From assembly GCF_006517275.1 (NCBI RefSeq), contig NZ_CP041191.1, forward strand, positions 4,459,001-4,523,000: a stretch of 64,000 nt of DNA, read 5' to 3'. Positions 7,696 through 17,630 of the stretch are shown here, one piece after another. The notes below the pieces were generated by a model. That model ran no database searches. It saw nothing but the letters and a program-made list of their open reading frames with translations, and was not told where the DNA came from. A program made the translations under genes and the position numbers. Positions within the stretch are counted from its first letter, which is position 1; each line of letters begins with the position of its first letter. This DNA comes from Labrenzia sp. PHM005 (GTDB taxonomy: Bacteria; Pseudomonadota; Alphaproteobacteria; Rhizobiales; Stappiaceae).

Positions 7696-10431
7696 ATGAA
7701 CGTCGTTATTGTGGAATCGCCGGCGAAAGCCAAGACGATCAACAAATATCTAGGCTCCGATTACACGGTGCTGGCCTCTTACGGCCACGTCCGCGATCTG
7801 CCGGCCAAAGATGGTTCGGTCAAACCCGACGAAGACTTTGCCATGAGCTGGCAGGTCGACAGCAAGTCGCAAAAGCGCCTGAGTGAGATCGCCAGTGCGG
7901 TGAAGGAGGCTGACCGCCTCATTCTCGCAACCGACCCCGACCGCGAAGGGGAAGCGATTTCGTGGCACGTTCTGGAAGTCTTGCAGAAGAAGCGGGTTCT
8001 GAAAGACAAGCAGATAGAACGGGTGGTGTTCAACGCCATCACCAAGAAGGCCATCCTGGAAGCGATGGACAACCCGCGGGAGCTGGATACGCCGCTGGTG
8101 GATGCCTATCTTGCCCGCCGCGCCCTTGATTATCTCGTCGGCTTCACCCTCTCCCCGGTTTTGTGGCGTAAATTGCCTGGCGCCCGGTCTGCGGGACGTG
8201 TGCAGTCGGTCGCTTTGCGCCTCATCTGCGACCGGGAAATGGAAATCGAAACATTCCAGCCGCAAGAATACTGGTCGATCTTCGCTGGCATGAAAACGCC
8301 GGGCGGGGATTTGTTTCAAGCTGGCGTCACCGGCTTCGACGGCAAAAAAATTGGCCGTCTCGACATTAAGACAGGCGACGAAGCCGCAACCATCAAAACG
8401 ATGTTGGAAAGCGCCAGCTTCTCCGTCGACAGCGTCGCGTCAAAACCCGCCAAACGCAATCCGGCCGCGCCGTTCACCACCTCTACCCTGCAGCAGGAAG
8501 CCTCGCGCAAACTGGGTTTTGCCGCTTCGCGCACCATGCAGGTCGCCCAAAAACTTTATGAAGGTATTTCTATTGGCGGTGAGACCTCTGGTCTGATCAC
8601 CTATATGCGTACCGACGGTGTCTCGATCGCCGGGGAAGCCATTGCTGCCGCGCGGTCCGTCATTACCGAAGATTTTGGCGGCAAATATGTGCCGGAAAAA
8701 CCGCGCGCTTATTCCTCCAAGGCCAAGAATGCCCAGGAAGCGCACGAAGCGATCCGCCCGACAGACCTTTCCCGCCGCCCTAAGGATGTCGCACCGTTCC
8801 TCGATCAGGATCAGGCCAAGCTCTACGAGCTGATCTGGAAGCGCACCATGGCCTCCCAGATGGAATCGGCCGTTCTGGAGCGCACGACCATCGAAATCGT
8901 CGCCGACGGCTCTGGCAAACGTGCCAACCTGCGCGCCACTGGCTCAGTCGTCCGCTTTGATGGCTTCCTGGCCCTCTATCAGGAAGGCCGGGACGATGAC
9001 GAAGATGAAAACTCCAAGCGCCTGCCGGCGGTCGATCAGGGTGCTGCGCTGACTGCAGCCTCTATCGATGGCAAAGCCGAGCCTATTGAATCATCCCAGC
9101 ACTTCACCACCCCGCCGCCGCGCTACACCGAGGCGAGCCTGGTGAAGAAGATGGAAGAGCTGGGCATCGGCCGCCCGTCGACCTATGCGTCCACGCTGCA
9201 GACATTGCGCGACCGCGAATATGTCGAACTGGAAAAGAAACAGCTCGTTCCACAAGACAAGGGCCGGATCGTCACCGCTTTCCTGGAAAGCTTCTTCCAG
9301 CGCTATGTGGAGTTCGATTTTACCGCGAGCCTCGAAGAACAGCTCGATAAGATTTCGGCCGGTGAACTTTCCTGGCTGGATGTCTTGAAGGATTTCTGGA
9401 CCGCATTCTCCGGTTCTGTTGATGAGATCAAGGACCTGCGCGTTGCGGAAGTCATCGACGCGCTGAATGAACTGCTAGGCCCGCACATCTTCCCGGAAAA
9501 GGAAGACGGCACAGACGCCCGAAAATGCCCGTCCTGTGACACCGGCAAGCTCTCCTTGAAAGTCAGCCGCTGGGGCGCCTTCATTGGCTGCGAAAACTAT
9601 CCGGAATGCGGCTACACCCGCCAGCTCGGCAAGCCGAACGGCGACGAAGGCGAAGCAGACGACGGCCCGAAGGTTTTTGGCGAAGACCCTGAAACCGGCC
9701 TGGAAGTGTCGCTGCGCACCGGCCGGTTCGGCCCCTATGTACAGCTCGGCAACGAAGCCAAGCCGAAGCGTTCGTCGCTGCCAAAGGGCTGGTCAGCTGC
9801 GGACATGGATCTTGAAAAAGCCCTGCAGCTGCTGTCTCTGCCGCGCGACGTTGGCGAACACCCGGAAGACGGCAAGATGATCACGGCTGGCATCGGCCGC
9901 TATGGCCCGTTTGTCCTGCACGATGGCACCTATGCCAACCTTTCAACACCCGACGAGGTCTTCTCGGTAGGAATCAACCGCGCCGTTGACGCCCTGGCTG
10001 AGAAACGCGCCAAGGGCGGCGGACGCCGGGGCGCGGCCGCCACGCCGCTGAAGGAACTGGGTGAGCACCCCTCAGAAGGCGGACCGGTCAACGTTTATGA
10101 CGGCCGCTATGGCCCTTATGTCAAACACGGCAAGATCAACGCGACTTTGCCGAAAGACAGCGACCCGCAGACCGTCACGATGGAACAGGCGGTAGAGCTG
10201 ATTGCGGCCAAGGCCGCCAAGGGCGGCACCAAGAAGAAAGCGGCTGCGAAGAAAACAACCGCGAAAAAGACAACAACCAAGAAGGCAGCGGCCAAGGACG
10301 GTGACGAAAAAAGCACCGCCAAGAAGCCTGCAGCCAAGAAAACGGCAGCCAAAAAGACCCCTGCGAAATCGGCGGCCAAGGCCAAGGTGGATGCAACGTC
10401 TGAAGAGGTGCCCTGGGACGACGCCACTTGA
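7696..10431 (+). CDS. topA: DNA topoisomerase I
   Basis: Type IA topoisomerase of 911 residues that relaxes negative supercoils. The N-terminal Toprim domain begins NVVIVESPAKAKTINKYLG and contains the metal-binding TDPDREGEAISW. The catalytic tyrosine lies in SGLITYMRTDG. C-terminal zinc-ribbon modules include CPSCDTGK and CENYPECGY, followed by several repeats of the type RFGPYVQLG / RYGPFVLHDG and a Lys/Ala/Thr-rich tail (KKAAAKKTTAKKTT). The start is placed at the ATG at 7696, because homologues begin at this point; the frame is open back to 7489 but only by running through the duplicated dprA tail. It overlaps rnr by 4 nt. Confidence 0.95.
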   Translation: MNVVIVESPAKAKTINKYLGSDYTVLASYGHVRDLPAKDGSVKPDEDFAMSWQVDSKSQKRLSEIASAVKEADRLILATDPDREGEAISWHVLEVLQKKRVLKDKQIERVVFNAITKKAILEAMDNPRELDTPLVDAYLARRALDYLVGFTLSPVLWRKLPGARSAGRVQSVALRLICDREMEIETFQPQEYWSIFAGMKTPGGDLFQAGVTGFDGKKIGRLDIKTGDEAATIKTMLESASFSVDSVASKPAKRNPAAPFTTSTLQQEASRKLGFAASRTMQVAQKLYEGISIGGETSGLITYMRTDGVSIAGEAIAAARSVITEDFGGKYVPEKPRAYSSKAKNAQEAHEAIRPTDLSRRPKDVAPFLDQDQAKLYELIWKRTMASQMESAVLERTTIEIVADGSGKRANLRATGSVVRFDGFLALYQEGRDDDEDENSKRLPAVDQGAALTAASIDGKAEPIESSQHFTTPPPRYTEASLVKKMEELGIGRPSTYASTLQTLRDREYVELEKKQLVPQDKGRIVTAFLESFFQRYVEFDFTASLEEQLDKISAGELSWLDVLKDFWTAFSGSVDEIKDLRVAEVIDALNELLGPHIFPEKEDGTDARKCPSCDTGKLSLKVSRWGAFIGCENYPECGYTRQLGKPNGDEGEADDGPKVFGEDPETGLEVSLRTGRFGPYVQLGNEAKPKRSSLPKGWSAADMDLEKALQLLSLPRDVGEHPEDGKMITAGIGRYGPFVLHDGTYANLSTPDEVFSVGINRAVDALAEKRAKGGGRRGAAATPLKELGEHPSEGGPVNVYDGRYGPYVKHGKINATLPKDSDPQTVTMEQAVELIAAKAAKGGTKKKAAAKKTTAKKTTTKKAAAKDGDEKSTAKKPAAKKTAAKKTPAKSAAKAKVDATSEEVPWDDAT

Positions 10432-12773
10432 GCGCAAAACGCATTAACACGCGCAAACACACCAAACGGGCCCATGCCAAAGTACCGGGCGAAATGCCGT
10501 CCCGCGAGGATATTCTGGCCTTTGTCGCCGATAATCCCGCGCGGGCTGGCAAACGGGAAATCGCCCGCCATTTCGGCATCATCGGCGGCGCGCGCATTCA
10601 CCTGAAAAAAATGCTGAAGGATCTGGCCGAAGACGGCCTGATCGAAAAGCGCAACAAACGCATGATCCGGCCGGGCGACCTGCCGCCGGTATTTGTCGCC
10701 ACCCTGATTGCGCGAGATGCCGACGGCGATCTGTTGGGCACACCGGTCGATTGGGACGAAGAGGCCGGCAAACCGCCGAACATCTTGATCCTGCCGGGCA
10801 AAACAAAAAACACCCAACCGGGCCTTGGTGACCGGGCGCTCATCCGCCTCACCGAAGCCGACAGCGGACCTGAAGCGGAACACACGGCTCGAGTTATCCG
10901 CGTTCTTGAAAAGCGTCAGGGTGCAATACTTGGCATTCTCAGGAAGCGCGATGGCAACCGCCCGCCCTATCTGGAACCAATTGACCGCAAACAGCGCGAG
11001 CTCGATGTCGACCCGGCGGAAATGAAAGAAGCCGACGACGGCGATTTGGTGAGCGTGCAAATTTCGCGCTCCGGCCGCTATGGCCATCCGCGGGCCTCCA
11101 TCGTTGAGCGCTTCGGCTCGATGAATTCGGAAAAAGCCGTTTCGGAGATTGCCCTGCATTCCCATGGCATTCCACACGTCTTCCCGAATGCCGTTGAAGC
11201 GCAAGCCGAAAGTGCCAAGCCGGTCGAGAAACTCGGCAAACGTGAGGATTGGCGGCAGATCCCGCTGATCACCATCGATCCACCGGACGCCAAAGACCAT
11301 GACGACGCGGTCTATGCGGAAGCCGATGAAGACCCGGACAACGAAGGCGGTTACATCGCCTATGTAGCGATTGCCGATGTCGCGCACTATGTGACGCCGG
11401 GCTCGCCGATGGACCGGGAAGCGAATCTCCGCGGCAATTCGGTTTATTTCCCGGATCGGGTGATCCCAATGCTGCCGGAGCGGATCTCCAACCAGCTGTG
11501 TTCCTTGCGCGAAAAGGAAGACAAGCCGGCGATGGGCGTGCGCATGGTCTTTGACAAGACCGGCCGCAAGCTCAGCCACACTTTCCACCGCGTGCAAATG
11601 CGTTCCGCTGCCAAACTGTCCTATATCCAGGCTCAGAAGGCGATTGACGGCGTTCTGGATGAGAAGACCGAAACGCTGCTGGACGGCATCCTGAGGCCTC
11701 TCTGGGCCGCTTATGACGTCCTCCAAAAGGGCCGCGACGCCCGCGAGCCGCTGGAACTGGATCTTCCCGAGCGCAAGATCAAGCTGAAGGACGATGGCAC
11801 CGTCGATCATGTCTATGTGCCCGAGCGCCTCGATGCGCACAAGCTCATCGAAGAATTCATGATCCAGGCGAACGTTGCCGCGGCCGAAACTCTGGAAAAG
11901 AAGAAGACGTCCCTCCTCTACCGGGTGCATGATGCGTCGACGCCGGAGAAACTGGAAAACCTCAAGGAGTTCCTCTCCACTATCGACATGAAGCTGCCGT
12001 CCACTGGCGGCCTGCGACCATCTGTGTTCAACGGCATCTTGAAGAAGGTTAAGGACACACCGCAGGCACACTTGGTCAATGAAATTGTCCTGCGCAGCCA
12101 GGCCCAAGCGGAATACACACCGCAGAACATCGGCCACTTCGGCCTGAACCTGCGCCGCTATGCCCATTTCACCTCACCGATCCGCCGGTACGCCGATCTC
12201 ATCGTCCACCGTGGGCTGATTTCCGCGCTTGGGCTGGGCGATGACGGTCTGCCGGACGGTATTGAAAGCAAGCTGGAAGCCATCGGCGGCGAGATTTCGG
12301 GCGCGGAACGGCGGGCAATGCTGGCCGAGCGCGACACGATCGACCGGCTAATTGCTCTTTGGATGAGCGATCAAGTCGGCGCGACCTTCCAGGGCCGGAT
12401 TGCCGGTGTTGTGAAGTCCGGCATGTTCATCCGCCTGGAAGAGACAGGGGCAGATGGCTTCGTGCCAGCGTCAACGATAGGTCTCGACTACTACCGCTAT
12501 GACGATGCAGCGCACGCCTTGATCGGTGACAAAACCGGAGAAACCTATCAGCTTGGAGATCAGGTTGAAGTCCGGCTGGTGGAAGCAGCTCCTTTTGCCG
12601 GAGCCTTGACGTTTGAAGTGGTCAGCCATGGCCGGATTGCCGGCAAGGCGATCCGCAAGGCCATGCCAAAGGCCCGGCGCGGCCCGCCCAAGGGTGGCAA
12701 CCGGGGTCCCAAAAGCAAGACAAAGGGCGCCAAGGGCAAATCCTCTACGCGGAAAGGCCGGAGGAAACCGTAA
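10428..12773 (+). CDS. rnr: ribonuclease R
   Basis: 781-residue 3'-5' exoribonuclease of the RNB family that degrades structured RNA. Seen in order: an N-terminal winged-helix-like region (ILAFVADNPARAGKREIARHF), cold-shock-like segments, the RNB catalytic motif TIDPPDAKDHDDAVYAE with the metal-binding aspartates, RRYADLIVHR, an S1 domain near the C-terminus (VGATFQGRIAGVVKSGMFIR), and a Lys/Arg/Gly-rich tail. The start is a TTG inside the topA stop region (TTGA), so translation is coupled to topA. The stop overlaps the next start (TAATG). Confidence 0.95.
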   Translation: MSAKRINTRKHTKRAHAKVPGEMPSREDILAFVADNPARAGKREIARHFGIIGGARIHLKKMLKDLAEDGLIEKRNKRMIRPGDLPPVFVATLIARDADGDLLGTPVDWDEEAGKPPNILILPGKTKNTQPGLGDRALIRLTEADSGPEAEHTARVIRVLEKRQGAILGILRKRDGNRPPYLEPIDRKQRELDVDPAEMKEADDGDLVSVQISRSGRYGHPRASIVERFGSMNSEKAVSEIALHSHGIPHVFPNAVEAQAESAKPVEKLGKREDWRQIPLITIDPPDAKDHDDAVYAEADEDPDNEGGYIAYVAIADVAHYVTPGSPMDREANLRGNSVYFPDRVIPMLPERISNQLCSLREKEDKPAMGVRMVFDKTGRKLSHTFHRVQMRSAAKLSYIQAQKAIDGVLDEKTETLLDGILRPLWAAYDVLQKGRDAREPLELDLPERKIKLKDDGTVDHVYVPERLDAHKLIEEFMIQANVAAAETLEKKKTSLLYRVHDASTPEKLENLKEFLSTIDMKLPSTGGLRPSVFNGILKKVKDTPQAHLVNEIVLRSQAQAEYTPQNIGHFGLNLRRYAHFTSPIRRYADLIVHRGLISALGLGDDGLPDGIESKLEAIGGEISGAERRAMLAERDTIDRLIALWMSDQVGATFQGRIAGVVKSGMFIRLEETGADGFVPASTIGLDYYRYDDAAHALIGDKTGETYQLGDQVEVRLVEAAPFAGALTFEVVSHGRIAGKAIRKAMPKARRGPPKGGNRGPKSKTKGAKGKSSTRKGRRKP

Positions 12774-13237
12774 TGACGGTCCGATACGAAATGAACGGTG
12801 TTGAGGAGACGATTGACGCGGCTCCGGAAAAGCCCAAACGACCTTTGATGCGTGCCTTGCGCCGCGGCGCGATGAACACCTGCCCCGCATGCGGCAAAGG
12901 CAAGCTGTTCGCCGGCTTTTTGACAACACGTCACGCCTGCAATCAATGCGGCGAGGAGTTTCATCACCACCGCGCCGACGATGCTCCGCCTTATTTTACC
13001 ATCACGATTGTCGGCCATATTGTCATTCCCGGCTTGCTAATCGTGGAAATGGCCTGGCGGCCGGAACTGTGGATCCATATGGCAATCTGGATCCCGCTGA
13101 CGCTGTTTCTGTCTTTAGCCCTTATGAGACCTATCAAGGGGGCTTTGGTGGGGCTACAGTGGGCGCTCTACATGCACGGATTTGATCCGGATGCAGACGA
13201 CGACTTCCCCGAAGCATCCGCCCACCTTGAAAGCTAG
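12773..13237 (+). CDS. DUF983 membrane protein
   Basis: 154 residues. Two CxxC pairs (NTCPACGKGKLF and HACNQCGEEF) form a rubredoxin-like zinc knuckle, followed by two hydrophobic helices (ITIVGHIVIPGLLIVEMA and a second from about WIPLTLFLSLALM) and a short acidic tail. This is the DUF983 family, a small inner-membrane protein of unknown role. The start ATG overlaps the rnr stop by one base, and the NUDIX gene begins 2 nt after its stop, so topA-rnr-DUF983-NUDIX forms one tight operon. A second DUF983 member lies at 44323-44733. Confidence 0.9.
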   Translation: MTVRYEMNGVEETIDAAPEKPKRPLMRALRRGAMNTCPACGKGKLFAGFLTTRHACNQCGEEFHHHRADDAPPYFTITIVGHIVIPGLLIVEMAWRPELWIHMAIWIPLTLFLSLALMRPIKGALVGLQWALYMHGFDPDADDDFPEASAHLES

Positions 13238-13239
13238 AG

Positions 13240-13983
13240 ATGAGCGATTCCCTAAAAGAGAAATTTGACAAGGACGAACAGGCCGGAAACCATCCTTATA
13301 TCCGCCCCAAAGACGCCGCCACACTGTTGATCCTGGACCGGACAGGCTCTGGTGACGTCAAGCTGCTGATGGGCCGGCGCCACATGCGGCACACCTTCAT
13401 GCCTGGAAAATTTGTCTTTCCAGGTGGCCGTGTTGATCCAGGCGACTCGCGGATATCCAACGTTCTGCCGTATCACCCGCAAGTGGAAGCCAAGCTTTCC
13501 GAAGGCTTGAAAAACTCCAAGTCGGCCGCCCGTGTGCGTGCTTTTGCGCTTGCAGCCGTTCGCGAGACCTATGAGGAAGCCGGCATTTTCATCGGGCGCA
13601 AGTCGGACAGCGGCCTGCGCCTGGGAACTGGCTTTGAAGAGTTTTCTGCCCGGCAGATCCAGCCGGACCTCGGCGGCATGCGCATGATTGCAAGGGCGAT
13701 TACCCCGCCGCAGCGGCCGCGCCGTTTCGACACCAGATTTCTGGCCATCTGGGCCGATTCGATTGCAGACCAACTTCCTGGCGGACATGGACCTTCAGGC
13801 GAACTCGAAGATTGTGCCTGGCTCACTTTCGAGGAAGCGCGCCAGAAAGAACTGCCGCTCATCACCACAAAGATCCTGACCGATCTGGAAGACCGTTTGA
13901 ACGCAGATCCAGAACTGTCGCCGGAGACACCGGTTCCCTATTACTTCTTCAAAAAAGGGCGTTTTGAACGGGAATTGATCTGA
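13240..13983 (+). CDS. NUDIX hydrolase
   Basis: 247 residues. The Nudix box is seen as GRVDPGD followed further on by AAVRETYEEAGIFIG, giving the REx2EExG metal-binding core; the insertion between the leading glycine strand and the box is long, as in CoA/ADP-ribose-type NUDIX proteins of alphaproteobacteria. Expected reaction is hydrolysis of a nucleoside diphosphate linked to another moiety; the substrate is unknown. It is the last gene of the topA operon, starting 2 nt after DUF983. The RidA gene follows after 81 nt with its own strong ribosome-binding site. Confidence 0.85.
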   Translation: MSDSLKEKFDKDEQAGNHPYIRPKDAATLLILDRTGSGDVKLLMGRRHMRHTFMPGKFVFPGGRVDPGDSRISNVLPYHPQVEAKLSEGLKNSKSAARVRAFALAAVRETYEEAGIFIGRKSDSGLRLGTGFEEFSARQIQPDLGGMRMIARAITPPQRPRRFDTRFLAIWADSIADQLPGGHGPSGELEDCAWLTFEEARQKELPLITTKILTDLEDRLNADPELSPETPVPYYFFKKGRFERELI

Positions 13984-14064
13984 GATCAGTTGACCTTAGT
14001 TGGTTGATCATTGATCCTGAAATCTCTGGTTCGCAGTTCCATCCAGTGCGAAGGAGACCTGCAG

Positions 14065-14466
14065 ATGACGATCCGTTCGATTGTTCCCAAGGAACTGGAC
14101 TACTACTATTCCAACTGGCAGATGTCGCCGGGCTTGGCCTGCGGCGACTTCATTTACATGACCGGCTTTACCGGATCCGACAGAAACGGTGATGTTCCTG
14201 CCGACCCCGAAACACAGTTCCGCAGCGCCTTCCGCAAGATCGGGCTGGTTCTGGCGGAGGCCGGACTGACTTACAATTCGCTTGTGGAAATGACGTCTTA
14301 CCACGTCGGTCTGCGCGATCATCTGGAGCTCTTCAAGAAGGTCCGCAGCGAATTTGTCGTTGAGCCCTACCCGGCCTGGACAGCGATTGAGGTGGCTGGA
14401 TTTGTTGCCGAGAAAGCAGTTGTTGAGATCAAAGCTGTGGCACGGCGACAGTCGCATTCATGGTAG
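14065..14466 (+). CDS. RidA/YjgF family protein
   Basis: 133 residues from the ATG at 14065, with GAAGGAGA in front. RidA-fold features: GDFIYMTGFTG, a long helix (FRKIGLVLAEAGLTYNSLVEMTSY) and PAWTAIEVAGF at the C-terminus, where the family Arg/Glu active-site positions sit; the usual RxA reads PAWTAIE, as in some imine-deaminase relatives. RidA proteins hydrolyse reactive enamine/imine intermediates from PLP enzymes. A second RidA homologue is at 21479-21946. Confidence 0.8.
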   Translation: MTIRSIVPKELDYYYSNWQMSPGLACGDFIYMTGFTGSDRNGDVPADPETQFRSAFRKIGLVLAEAGLTYNSLVEMTSYHVGLRDHLELFKKVRSEFVVEPYPAWTAIEVAGFVAEKAVVEIKAVARRQSHSW

Positions 14467-14589
14467 TTTTGCAGAACTGATAACCGCAGCAATGATGTGT
14501 GAGCCGCCCTTGTCGCCATCTACTGAGAAAATCGGCGGCCGTTCTAAGAGTTCTGCGGGTATTTTGCCCCTCTTCGATCATGGAACCCC

Positions 14590-14617
14590 TTGACTTTCCC
14601 GCCGCTATGAGTAGTTT
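14590..14617 (+). promoter_or_regulatory. possible sigma-70 promoter for rpmG
   Basis: TTGACT (14590-14595), 16 nt, then TAGTTT (14612-14617), about 93 nt upstream of rpmG. The -35 is good and the -10 only moderate. Confidence 0.35.
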
Positions 14618-14709
14618 GCGCGCTGATTTCAGACATTGGGGCAGATTCACCGCCAGCCATCTGGCCATCCGAACCCTTTGCCCGACAACCGAGAACAGGA
14701 TCCAAGGCC

Positions 14710-14877
14710 ATGGCCAAGGCGACAACAATCAAAATCAAGCTTCTGTCCACGGCGGACACCGGTTTCTTCTATGTCACCAAGAAGAACTCCCGCACCATGA
14801 CCGAGAAAATGGTCAAGCGGAAGTACGATCCGGTTGCTAAAAAGCACGTTGAATTCAAGGAAGCCAAGATCAAGTAA
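14710..14877 (+). CDS. rpmG: 50S ribosomal protein L33
   Basis: A 55-residue frame from the ATG at 14710 to the TAA at 14877. The protein begins [20 protein letters not shown], continues [20 protein letters not shown] and ends [11 protein letters not shown]. This is a typical alphaproteobacterial L33, without the four-cysteine zinc-binding version found in some bacteria. AGGATCCAAGGCC lies just upstream, and a rho-independent terminator follows 27 nt after the stop. Confidence 0.95.
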   Translation: MAKATTIKIKLLSTADTGFFYVTKKNSRTMTEKMVKRKYDPVAKKHVEFKEAKIK

Positions 14878-14897
14878 TCTGGGCCGACCCTGAGTTT

Positions 14898-14929
14898 AAA
14901 AAAACCCGCCGTATCCGGCGGGTTTTTTT
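14898..14929 (+). terminator. rho-independent terminator after rpmG
   Basis: CCCGCC (14905-14910) and GGCGGG (14917-14922) form a 6-bp GC stem, followed by seven T and preceded by seven A. It can therefore act in both directions, for rpmG and for the chemoreceptor gene that ends at 14953 on the other strand. Confidence 0.9.
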
Positions 14930-14952
14930 GTTTGCATCAATTGATTTCCTGG

Positions 14953-16668
14953 TTAGACGGCCGCAACATTTTGCAGGAAAGTTTCCACTTCCGTTTTTAG
15001 CTCATCTGTCCGCTGTGACAGATGCCCGGACGCCGTCAGAACGTTTTGAGCAGACCCGGAAGTTTCATTAACAGCTTCGGACAAACCACCCATGCTTGTT
15101 GAAACAAAAGTCGTTCCATCAGCTGCTTTTTGCGCGTTGTGGGTGATTTCACTGGTGGCCGCACCCTGCTCCTGCACTGCTGTTGCTATGGTGCTGGTGT
15201 AAGCGTTCACTTCATCCATAATTGCCGTAATTTCAGAGATCGCTTTGACTGAATCGTCGGTTGCGTCCTGAATTGCTGTGATTTGAGAACTGATTTCCTC
15301 GGTCGCTTTGGATGTCTGTGTCGCCAGTTCCTTTACTTCGGCAGCAACAACAGCAAAACCCTTGCCCGCCTCGCCGGCACGTGCGGCCTCAATGGTGGCG
15401 TTCAAAGCCAGCAGGTTGGTTTGCTCCGCAATCGCCTGGATCAGGGTAACAACCTCGCCGATCTTTGTTGCTGAAGCAGCGAGGCCTTCAACCTTTTCAT
15501 TGGTCACCCGAGTACCATCGGTTGCGCGGCCGACGACCTCCGTTGTCTGTGCAACCTGCCGTGAAATCTCGGAAATGGAGGCCGACAGTTCTTCAGCGGC
15601 GCTTGCAACAGTCTGAACGTTTGCTGTTGTTTCTCCGGAGGAGGATTGTGTTTCATCAGCCCTCTGCGAGCTCACCTGGGACAGGCGGGAGAGATTTTCC
15701 GCTGTTTCATCCAGCTGGCCGGTTGTATCGCCAACAGAATCAAGCAGTTGGGAAATGTTGGCCCGGAACTGATCAATGAGCTGTTCCATTCGCTGCTGAC
15801 GGCCTTCGGCAGCGGCCTCTGTTTCACGCTGTTGATCGCTTAATTCGTTCCTCTCATGAGCCCTAGATTTAAGAGTTGCCAGCGCTTTTGCCAGAATACC
15901 GATCTGGTCTTCCCGATCGCTATAAGGAACGTCAACCGCAAGATCATCATTTGCGATCTGGTCAGTGACGGCAGCCAGACGAGTGACAGGACGGAGTTGC
16001 CGTTGAATGGAAAAAACAAGCAGAGCAATCGACACGATCACAACCGGCAGCGCGAGCATCATGAACCGCGACATCAGCTCGTTCACATTTGCCTGGACGG
16101 CTGCTTTTTCAACACCTGCATAAAGGATACCGATGACTTTACTGTCAGGCGTGAAAATCGGCTGATAGACGGTATAGTAGTCTTTACCCAAGATGGTCGC
16201 CTGACCATGGAAGGTCTCCCCCTTGGTCACGACTGGATAGACAGCACCGTTTTTGCCCAGCGGCGTTCCAACTGCCCGCTTTCCATCACCTTTGATGATG
16301 TTGGTTGATTTACGCCAAAAATCCTTGTTTTCCGGATCCCAGGCAAACACCGTTGCTGTTTCTCCGGTCATCCTGCCAATCGAGTCAATCATCTTGTGGT
16401 CGGAAAACTCCGGGATCTCCGGAAGCTCAATCCGCTTCACATCACCGTTTGAGGCCCAGGAAATCTTCGACCCCTCAACCTCTTTGTCAAAGATTGTGGC
16501 TGCGACCCTCAAGTTGGCATCTTGTTTGGCTGCCGCAGATGAATGCGCCTGCCCGGCGGCGACTTGATAGACAATCGCACCAACAACGATCATGGATCCG
16601 GTCAAAAGAACCGCACCAACCAACGCAACTGAGGTGGTGACACTTAAGGATGATAATATACGTTTCAT
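14953..16668 (-). CDS. methyl-accepting chemotaxis protein with periplasmic single-Cache domain
   Basis: 571 residues from the ATG at 16668. First membrane helix at about residues 10-33 ([20 protein letters not shown]), a periplasmic Cache-type sensor of about 150 residues (contains GVEKAAV and [10 protein letters not shown]), a second helix near residues 190-212 ([18 protein letters not shown]), a HAMP linker, and a C-terminal MCP signalling domain with the conserved tip [19 protein letters not shown]. It should sense a small periplasmic ligand and signal through CheA/CheW; no che genes are in the window. It sits between rpmG and divK, where related genomes usually carry pleD. Confidence 0.93.
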   Translation of the reverse strand: MKRILSSLSVTTSVALVGAVLLTGSMIVVGAIVYQVAAGQAHSSAAAKQDANLRVAATIFDKEVEGSKISWASNGDVKRIELPEIPEFSDHKMIDSIGRMTGETATVFAWDPENKDFWRKSTNIIKGDGKRAVGTPLGKNGAVYPVVTKGETFHGQATILGKDYYTVYQPIFTPDSKVIGILYAGVEKAAVQANVNELMSRFMMLALPVVIVSIALLVFSIQRQLRPVTRLAAVTDQIANDDLAVDVPYSDREDQIGILAKALATLKSRAHERNELSDQQRETEAAAEGRQQRMEQLIDQFRANISQLLDSVGDTTGQLDETAENLSRLSQVSSQRADETQSSSGETTANVQTVASAAEELSASISEISRQVAQTTEVVGRATDGTRVTNEKVEGLAASATKIGEVVTLIQAIAEQTNLLALNATIEAARAGEAGKGFAVVAAEVKELATQTSKATEEISSQITAIQDATDDSVKAISEITAIMDEVNAYTSTIATAVQEQGAATSEITHNAQKAADGTTFVSTSMGGLSEAVNETSGSAQNVLTASGHLSQRTDELKTEVETFLQNVAAV

Positions 16669-17258
16669 GGCAGGCCCCGCTGGCTGGCTATTCAATAGCC
16701 ACGCAACGTAACGTCATGCCGTATAATAAATGGTATACACCGTTAATACTGAATAATCGCTTCAGCAATTCCTTGGAAGACCAATTGGAAGTTCACACAA
16801 CACCGGAAAATTGAAAATATAAATATTTTTCAACTGACCAGACAAAAACACGCAAGATCTATCCGGAAAATTAGTGGTCGGCGGGAACACGGTATTCGAG
16901 GAGGCCACTCTTCGACCGGTTCCCTGCCGACCTGCCCCACGGACCCAGGAGTTGCGGCGGACCTGAGCACTCCGAGGGGAAACTCTTGTATCTATTCCCA
17001 GTGACAAAAATCACAGGCCGATAGAACGGTCAGGCGAGGCCTAACCGACAGGTACACTAACTCATTGTTGTGCAATTGCAATAAATTCCCGGAACCGCAC
17101 ACAGAAAGATGAAAATTTTAATTAATACGTAACCTTAACGTAATTACGAGCACATCAAACGGCGATCAATTTTCACTGTGTTTCTTGATTGTCTTTTTGC
17201 GGCTTCCGTAGGGGCATATCGCCTGTCGAGACGTCAATTCCCGCTTTCCTTCGCCCGC
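16669..17258. other. 590-bp gene-less region with several hairpins
   Basis: No credible protein gene is seen on either strand. The part nearest the chemoreceptor is AT-rich. The middle (16876-17045) is GC-rich and holds a long interrupted hairpin (listed separately), GGAGT/ACTCC arms around 16949-16973, and a CGGT-AGGC-GAG-GCCT-ACCG hairpin near 17023-17045. The rest is AT-rich upstream sequence. Confidence 0.6.
16876..16932. ncRNA. candidate structured RNA (long interrupted hairpin)
   Basis: The two arms pair as GGTCGGC with GCCGACC, GGGAAC with GTTCCC, GGT with ACC, and CGAGGAG with CTCTTCG (one G-U), leaving small bulges and a GCCA loop. More than 20 base pairs in 57 nt is well beyond chance and lies in a non-coding gap. 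It looks like the end of a rod-shaped RNA, but I cannot assign it to a known family, and the transcribed strand is unknown. Confidence 0.4.
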
Positions 17259-17630
17259 TTAGGGCTCCCCCAGAAAACCTTTGACCGTCTCTAGAAATTT
17301 GGAAACCGAAATCGGTTTGGAAATGTAGGCTTCGCAGCCCCCTTGCCGGATGCGTTCTTCATCACCTTTCATTGCGAAAGCCGTGACGGCAACGACCGGG
17401 ATTGACGCAATCTCTTCGTCTTCCTTGATCCACTTCGTGACTTCAAGGCCCGAGACTTCCGGCAACTGAATATCCATCAGAATCAAATCGGGACGGTGTT
17501 CGCGCGCCAATTTTAACGCCTCGATACCGGTTCTCGTTTGCAGCGTACCAAACCCGTGGGCCTCGAGCAGATCATGAAACAATTTCATGTTTAGCTCGTT
17601 GTCCTCCACGATCAACACGGTTTTTGCCAT
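17259..17630 (-). CDS. divK: single-domain response regulator DivK
   Basis: 123 residues consisting of one receiver domain. It begins [20 protein letters not shown], with the acidic pocket in VEDNE, the phospho-acceptor aspartate in [10 protein letters not shown] (about residue 53), the threonine in VTAFAMKGD and the lysine in ISKPIS. The sequence is very close to what I remember of alphaproteobacterial DivK, which acts with the kinases DivJ and PleC to control CtrA and the cell cycle. It has no output domain. The DUF3572 gene diverges from it across a 140-bp promoter region. pleD, its usual neighbour, is not in the window. Confidence 0.93.
   Translation of the reverse strand: MAKTVLIVEDNELNMKLFHDLLEAHGFGTLQTRTGIEALKLAREHRPDLILMDIQLPEVSGLEVTKWIKEDEEIASIPVVAVTAFAMKGDEERIRQGGCEAYISKPISVSKFLETVKGFLGEP

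Noticed and set aside
10116..12167. 683-codon open frame on the minus strand opposite topA/rnr
   Set aside because: Antisense shadow of RNase R and the topA end; no family features, and both sense genes are complete.
16762..17007. 81-codon open frame on the minus strand in the chemoreceptor/divK gap
   Set aside because: No ribosome-binding site or recognisable features; it runs through the palindromic segment.
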